NCBI RefSeq assembly: GCF_019464495.1
Contig: NZ_CP080492.1
Location: 2,790,001-2,854,000 of the forward strand
Reading direction: 5' to 3'
Origin: Leucobacter luti
GTDB lineage: Bacteria > Actinomycetota > Actinomycetes > Actinomycetales > Microbacteriaceae
DNA length: 64,000 nt
Shown one piece after another: positions 63,647 to 64,000 of the stretch (its first letter is position 1; each line of letters begins with the position of its first letter). A program made the position numbers and the translations under genes. The notes beneath the pieces were generated by a model that saw only the letters and a program-made list of their open reading frames with translations, searched no databases and was not told where the DNA came from.

Positions 63647-64000
63647 ATGATCATGGGGATCGGCGTCGACACGGTCGACATTGCGCGATTTGAGCGGCAG
63701 CTCGAACGGGTCCCTGCCCTGCGTGCTCGGCTCTTCACTCCGGCAGAGCGAGAGCTCCCGGCTGCCTCGCTCGCGGCACGCTTCGCCGCGAAAGAAGCGC
63801 TGATTAAGGCGCTCGGCGGATCTGACGGTGTGAGCTGGCAGGATCTCGAAGTGCTGCGCGGCCCCGATCGCGCCCCTGGATTCGCGGAGACCGTCGGCCT
63901 CACCGCTGCGCTCGGCGCACGGGGTGCACATCGGGCGCATCTCTCGATGACGCACGATGCAGGTATCGCGACAGCGTTTGTGGTTGTCGAGCGACTCAGC
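63647..64000 (+). CDS. acpS: Holo-[acyl-carrier-protein] synthase (3' end outside window)
   Basis: Runs open off the window end (118 codons seen, near complete). It transfers 4'-phosphopantetheine from CoA to acyl carrier protein. Asp8 in MGIGVDTVDIARFE and the Glu of FAAKEALIKALG are the Mg2+ ligands, and LSMTHDAGIATAFVV is conserved. Either the ATG at 63647 or the one at 63653 may be the start. Neighbouring coaA supplies the same CoA pathway. Confidence 0.9.
   Translation, partial: MIMGIGVDTVDIARFERQLERVPALRARLFTPAERELPAASLAARFAAKEALIKALGGSDGVSWQDLEVLRGPDRAPGFAETVGLTAALGARGAHRAHLSMTHDAGIATAFVVVERLS

Overview
This 64-kb window comes from a high-GC Gram-positive actinobacterium. Four things point to Microbacteriaceae (order Micrococcales), plausibly Leucobacter or a relative: actinobacterial RpoB/RpoC sequences, a mycothione reductase with a glutaredoxin-like (mycoredoxin-type) protein for mycothiol redox, a DUF4916 Nudix protein, and the overall gene order. 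The genus is an inference; the phylum-level call is firm. Start codons are often GTG or TTG, and all three RNA polymerase core genes start with TTG. Many monocistronic genes appear leaderless, with a TANNNT-type -10 box 6-7 nt before the start codon.

Layout. 1-8642: nutrient uptake: an amidohydrolase fragment, a polar amino-acid ABC transporter (binding protein, permease, ATPase), an osmoprotectant ABC transporter of the OpuC/YehWXYZ type, and mycothione reductase. 8704-15647: single genes for housekeeping and the cell envelope: TfoX-N protein, VanY-type carboxypeptidase with a Nudix hydrolase, CapA-like protein, nitrilase-family amidase, DUF4916, SprT-like protein, spermidine-synthase-like protein, glutaredoxin-like protein, PAP2 phosphatase. 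15977-23403: rpoB-rpoC. 23624-25781: three unrecognised genes, two of them membrane proteins. 26425-30845: the str cluster rpsL-rpsG-fusA-tuf. 31010-33972: a membrane nucleotide-sugar dehydratase/epimerase and a WecA-like glycan initiator. 34059-38398: a putative aromatic-acid gene set (oxidoreductase, FAD monooxygenase, MHS transporter) with a divergent LysR regulator. 38878-48276: the S10 and spc ribosomal-protein genes, without rpsN. 48491-54468: secY-adk-map, infA-rpmJ and rpsM-rpsK-rpoA-rplQ, without rpsD. 54693-64000: AT3-SGNH acyltransferase, truA, rplM-rpsI, glmM, DUF3995, coaA, glmS and the start of acpS.

Together the window holds much of the transcription and translation core (RNAP core subunits, most ribosomal proteins of the str/S10/spc/alpha clusters, EF-G, EF-Tu, IF-1, SecY, methionine aminopeptidase), with the amino-sugar/CoA/ACP start of wall and lipid synthesis. 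The str and S10 clusters are separated by about 8 kb of surface-glycan and accessory catabolic genes. No rRNA, tRNA, CRISPR array, insertion sequence or prophage was seen. The points most worth checking are an Asn at the RpoB rifampicin-contact position that is normally His, a terminator-like hairpin about 10 nt after the likely infA transcription start, structured leaders before rpsM and rpsJ, repeated strong hairpins without U-tracts inside the translation operons, and a decayed gene remnant before rpsL.
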